A DNA stretch of 16,349 bases from CAYMBP01 sp964388745 (lineage in GTDB: Bacteria > Babelota > Babeliae > Babelales > RVW-14): positions 1 through 16,349 of the forward strand of contig CAYMBP010000027.1 in the NCBI GenBank assembly GCA_964388745.1. Reading direction: 5' to 3'. The notes below the pieces were generated by a model. It had not been told where the DNA came from. It was given only the letters and a program-made list of their open reading frames with translations, and did no database searches. Both the position numbers and the translations under genes were made by a program. This document shows positions 14,303 through 16,349 of the stretch, piece by piece (position 1 is the first letter of the stretch; each line of letters begins with the position of its first letter).

Positions 14303-15949
14303 ATGAAGTATCTAAGCGGCATGATTTTTTTTCTTATCATCAACCTTCTCATCACTACTTCTTTTCATGCTGAAATTCAAGGAAGACTTACAGAGCTTAA
14401 AAGCAAGCTTGATGACTTAAAAACAGGCCTTGGTTCTTTAAAAACATCTTTGGGCGAGCTTAAGGGAGCTCTAGAGAAAAAACCTTCTGAAAAATTAACG
14501 AGCACAGAAGATGAGCAAAAAAAAGCAGCAATTGATACATTGTTCAAAATCTTAAGTGAAGCTGCAAATCAAGAAAACCAACAAAAAATTCAGGAAAAAG
14601 CTGAAACCAACCCTGATTTATTTTTTACAGTAAAAGGCGAAAATGGAAAGCCCCTAATTAAAACACTCCTTGAATCTAAAGTCAGTTTAGACAATATCCT
14701 AAAAACATTATCTAAAAATGCAAGTGATGAATCCATAGCACAAGCATTCTCTTCTCAAGAAGACTTCAATGCCCTTACCAATGCAGCATTAGAAAATAAC
14801 AAATTCAAAGAAGACACCACACTAATGCTGTGGAATAGGCTTAAGAAAAAAGAAGCTGATCAAAAGACTCAAGCTTATCTTTTTTCTTTAACAAAAGAAA
14901 AAATTCAAGAAAACAAAGAAGAACTCGCTACTCTTTGCATCAGCAGCGGTTTAACTGATTCTCTGCAAATATTAAAGACTACATTAGGCAAGAACGAATT
15001 CAAGAGAACAATACAAGACAATCACATTCTCTCTAAAACTATGCATAACAATCCGGAAACCTTTGTAAAGATACTAAACCTTTACTCTAACGATCCAAAT
15101 GAAGTAGTCCCTTTATTAAACACTAAGAGCCAACATGGATCAACAGAATACACCTCATACTCACATCTTTTAATAAACGGACAAGGCGATATAATCGAAA
15201 AATTATATGATGTAGAGAATAGCCCTCATACAGAGAGTATAAAGGAAGCTATTAATGAAATGAACGTTAAAACGCTCGACAATATATTTGCAAATTTTAC
15301 CAAAGAACAAGGAAAATTTACTAAAGTAGCAGCGTTTTTATTAAAAATAAAAAAGGATGAACTATTTAAGGAAAAAGAAGATTCAGAGCGCTTTAAGTAT
15401 CTATTTAATATTTGGTTTATCTATTCAACTGAATATGTAGATGAAACTAAAAATCTCGCTCAGAATATCTTATTTAATCATATAAAGAATACAGCAGAAA
15501 TAAATACCCTTAAGCAATACTCTGATTGTATTTTTAGAAATGAAGATATAGATTTTTCTAAACAAACACATGTACAAGCAATACATCTCATTATGCACAC
15601 TCTTCTTGAAAAAGAACAGACGCTCCTCACAGACAAAAAAGTAACAATCCCAACCAGCTTAGTAGATCAAAATAACAAGACCTACTTGCATATCTTGGCT
15701 GAAAAATACTTGCTCTTCAGCCCTACAACACCTTTTGGCGCTTCCAAAGATACCGTCCCCGAATATAATAAAAGCTTGTGGACGAGAATGCTCATTCAAC
15801 CTGATAATCAGAATAAACTTCCTTATCATTACCTACAAAATGAAATAAAAAAGAAACAATATAAATCATTTTTCACAAACGATTTAAACCAAAGTTCAGA
15901 AAATATTGCTCTTAAAAAATTTCAAGAATTAATTGACAATCCTACGTAA
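14303..15949 (+). CDS. Secreted helical protein with four-heptad leader, unknown function
   Basis: I do not recognise this 548-residue protein. A GGGAG motif precedes the ATG. Residues 1-23 form a signal peptide (hydrophobic MIFFLIINLLITTSF core, cleavage after HA). Residues 29-57 are four exact heptads of the form LxxLKxx (LTELKSK, LDDLKTG, LGSLKTS, LGELKGA), a clear short coiled coil. The remainder is Lys/Glu-rich and apparently all-helical. Segments such as GENGKPLIKTLLES (about 112-125) and NNKTYLHILAEKYL (near 456-469) hint at degenerate ankyrin-like repeats, but this is weak. It occupies the place where yidC often follows rnpA and yidD. The gene-broken region just downstream resembles its N-terminus, so it may belong to a local paralog family. 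An exported, possibly host-interacting role is an inference. Confidence 0.78.
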   Translation: MKYLSGMIFFLIINLLITTSFHAEIQGRLTELKSKLDDLKTGLGSLKTSLGELKGALEKKPSEKLTSTEDEQKKAAIDTLFKILSEAANQENQQKIQEKAETNPDLFFTVKGENGKPLIKTLLESKVSLDNILKTLSKNASDESIAQAFSSQEDFNALTNAALENNKFKEDTTLMLWNRLKKKEADQKTQAYLFSLTKEKIQENKEELATLCISSGLTDSLQILKTTLGKNEFKRTIQDNHILSKTMHNNPETFVKILNLYSNDPNEVVPLLNTKSQHGSTEYTSYSHLLINGQGDIIEKLYDVENSPHTESIKEAINEMNVKTLDNIFANFTKEQGKFTKVAAFLLKIKKDELFKEKEDSERFKYLFNIWFIYSTEYVDETKNLAQNILFNHIKNTAEINTLKQYSDCIFRNEDIDFSKQTHVQAIHLIMHTLLEKEQTLLTDKKVTIPTSLVDQNNKTYLHILAEKYLLFSPTTPFGASKDTVPEYNKSLWTRMLIQPDNQNKLPYHYLQNEIKKKQYKSFFTNDLNQSSENIALKKFQELIDNPT

Positions 15950-15958
15950 AAATAAATA

Positions 15959-16349
15959 ATGGTGCTTAAAATGTTTTTTTTAACCCTCATAACCGTCGCC
16001 ACCATCCATTGGCTAAGTCTACCTCTTGGCCAATGGGCCTGATCCCATCAGCGCTAATATCAAGAAACTTCAAAGACCTCTCAATAAATCGAGGCAACCC
16101 TTAAAACAAATCTTTCAGACCTAAAGAATAAGATTGAAGGGGAAAACTCCTCAGCCATTACTAGAGCAAAAAATCATCAGTCTCAAAACTGTTATCCGAT
16201 GATCAGCCTGCATCAACAACACTTAGCAGCACATCTCAACGCTCACCCATGCTAGAGCTAAACCACGTAACACTGGAACAGTTTATTATCTTAAGATCGT
16301 CATCAACTATGTTAAACAAAAAATTATCACTTCTCAAAGATAAAACAAT
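15959..16349 (+). pseudogene. Frame-broken relative of the upstream heptad-leader secreted protein (runs off right edge)
   Basis: An ATG at 15959 opens a signal-peptide-like sequence (MVLKMFFLTLITVATIHWLS) that stops at a TGA at 16040. Coding character continues in a second frame from 16041 (DPISANIKKLQ), then a third from about 16088 (IEATLKTNLSDLKNKIEG, a heptad-like coiled coil resembling the neighbour's leader), then another from about 16170 to the window end (for example SDDQPASTTLSSTSQRSP). The last two shifts fall at runs of A (around 16086-16088 and 16168-16173), so single-base deletions would explain them. Stitched together, the pieces give signal peptide, coiled coil, then Ser/Thr-rich and helical parts. 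This could be real decay or sequencing errors in homopolymers. Confidence 0.6.

Overview
The window reads as a stretch of AT-rich bacterial chromosome from a host-associated, probably intracellular lineage. Several things suggest this: almost half the coding sequence is for predicted secreted proteins, three of them in a row are cytosolic-phospholipase-A2-like enzymes of a type commoner in eukaryotes than in bacteria, and the housekeeping genes (trigger factor, RNase P protein, YidD) are clearly divergent. The overall style resembles Dependentiae (TM6/Babeliae), but that assignment is an inference from gene style; nothing in the window proves it.

Layout, left to right. 1-2134 (minus) is the 5' part of a large secreted, fibre-like protein: signal peptide, beta-rich domain, a run of nine Asp, then a long Asn/Cys-rich coiled-coil stalk encoded by 225-bp and 150-bp tandem repeats that run off the left edge. 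It has its own likely promoter and a leader with a strong inverted repeat. A minus-strand pair, yebC then yicC (4054-2395), follows, with a hairpin terminator beyond it. From 4385 to 9053 (plus) lie three paralogous secreted phospholipases, the first two closely coupled and the third 110 bp further on. A small secreted protein of unknown role (9239-9985) follows and converges on ruvB (11058-9997, minus).

The right half holds tRNA-Lys(CTT) and tRNA-Leu(TAG), a divergent trigger-factor-like chaperone (11594-12964), a gene-poor stretch of about 400 bp, and then the conserved rpmH-rnpA-yidD block in an unusual form. The L34 gene (13362-13496) overlaps the next frame, which encodes an RNase P protein joined to a YidD-like domain in one polypeptide. 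yidC, the usual next gene, does not follow directly. Instead there is a secreted protein with a four-heptad leader (14303-15949) and, at the right edge, what looks like a frame-broken relative of it.

Two functional groups emerge. One is translation, RNA and DNA upkeep (yebC, yicC, ruvB, tRNAs, trigger factor, rpmH, rnpA-yidD). The other is a secreted, possibly host-directed set (stalk protein, three phospholipases, unknown secreted proteins). The most unusual items are the N@d/hendecad stalk with Cys pairs, the clustered cPLA2-like enzymes, and the rnpA-yidD fusion that overlaps rpmH.
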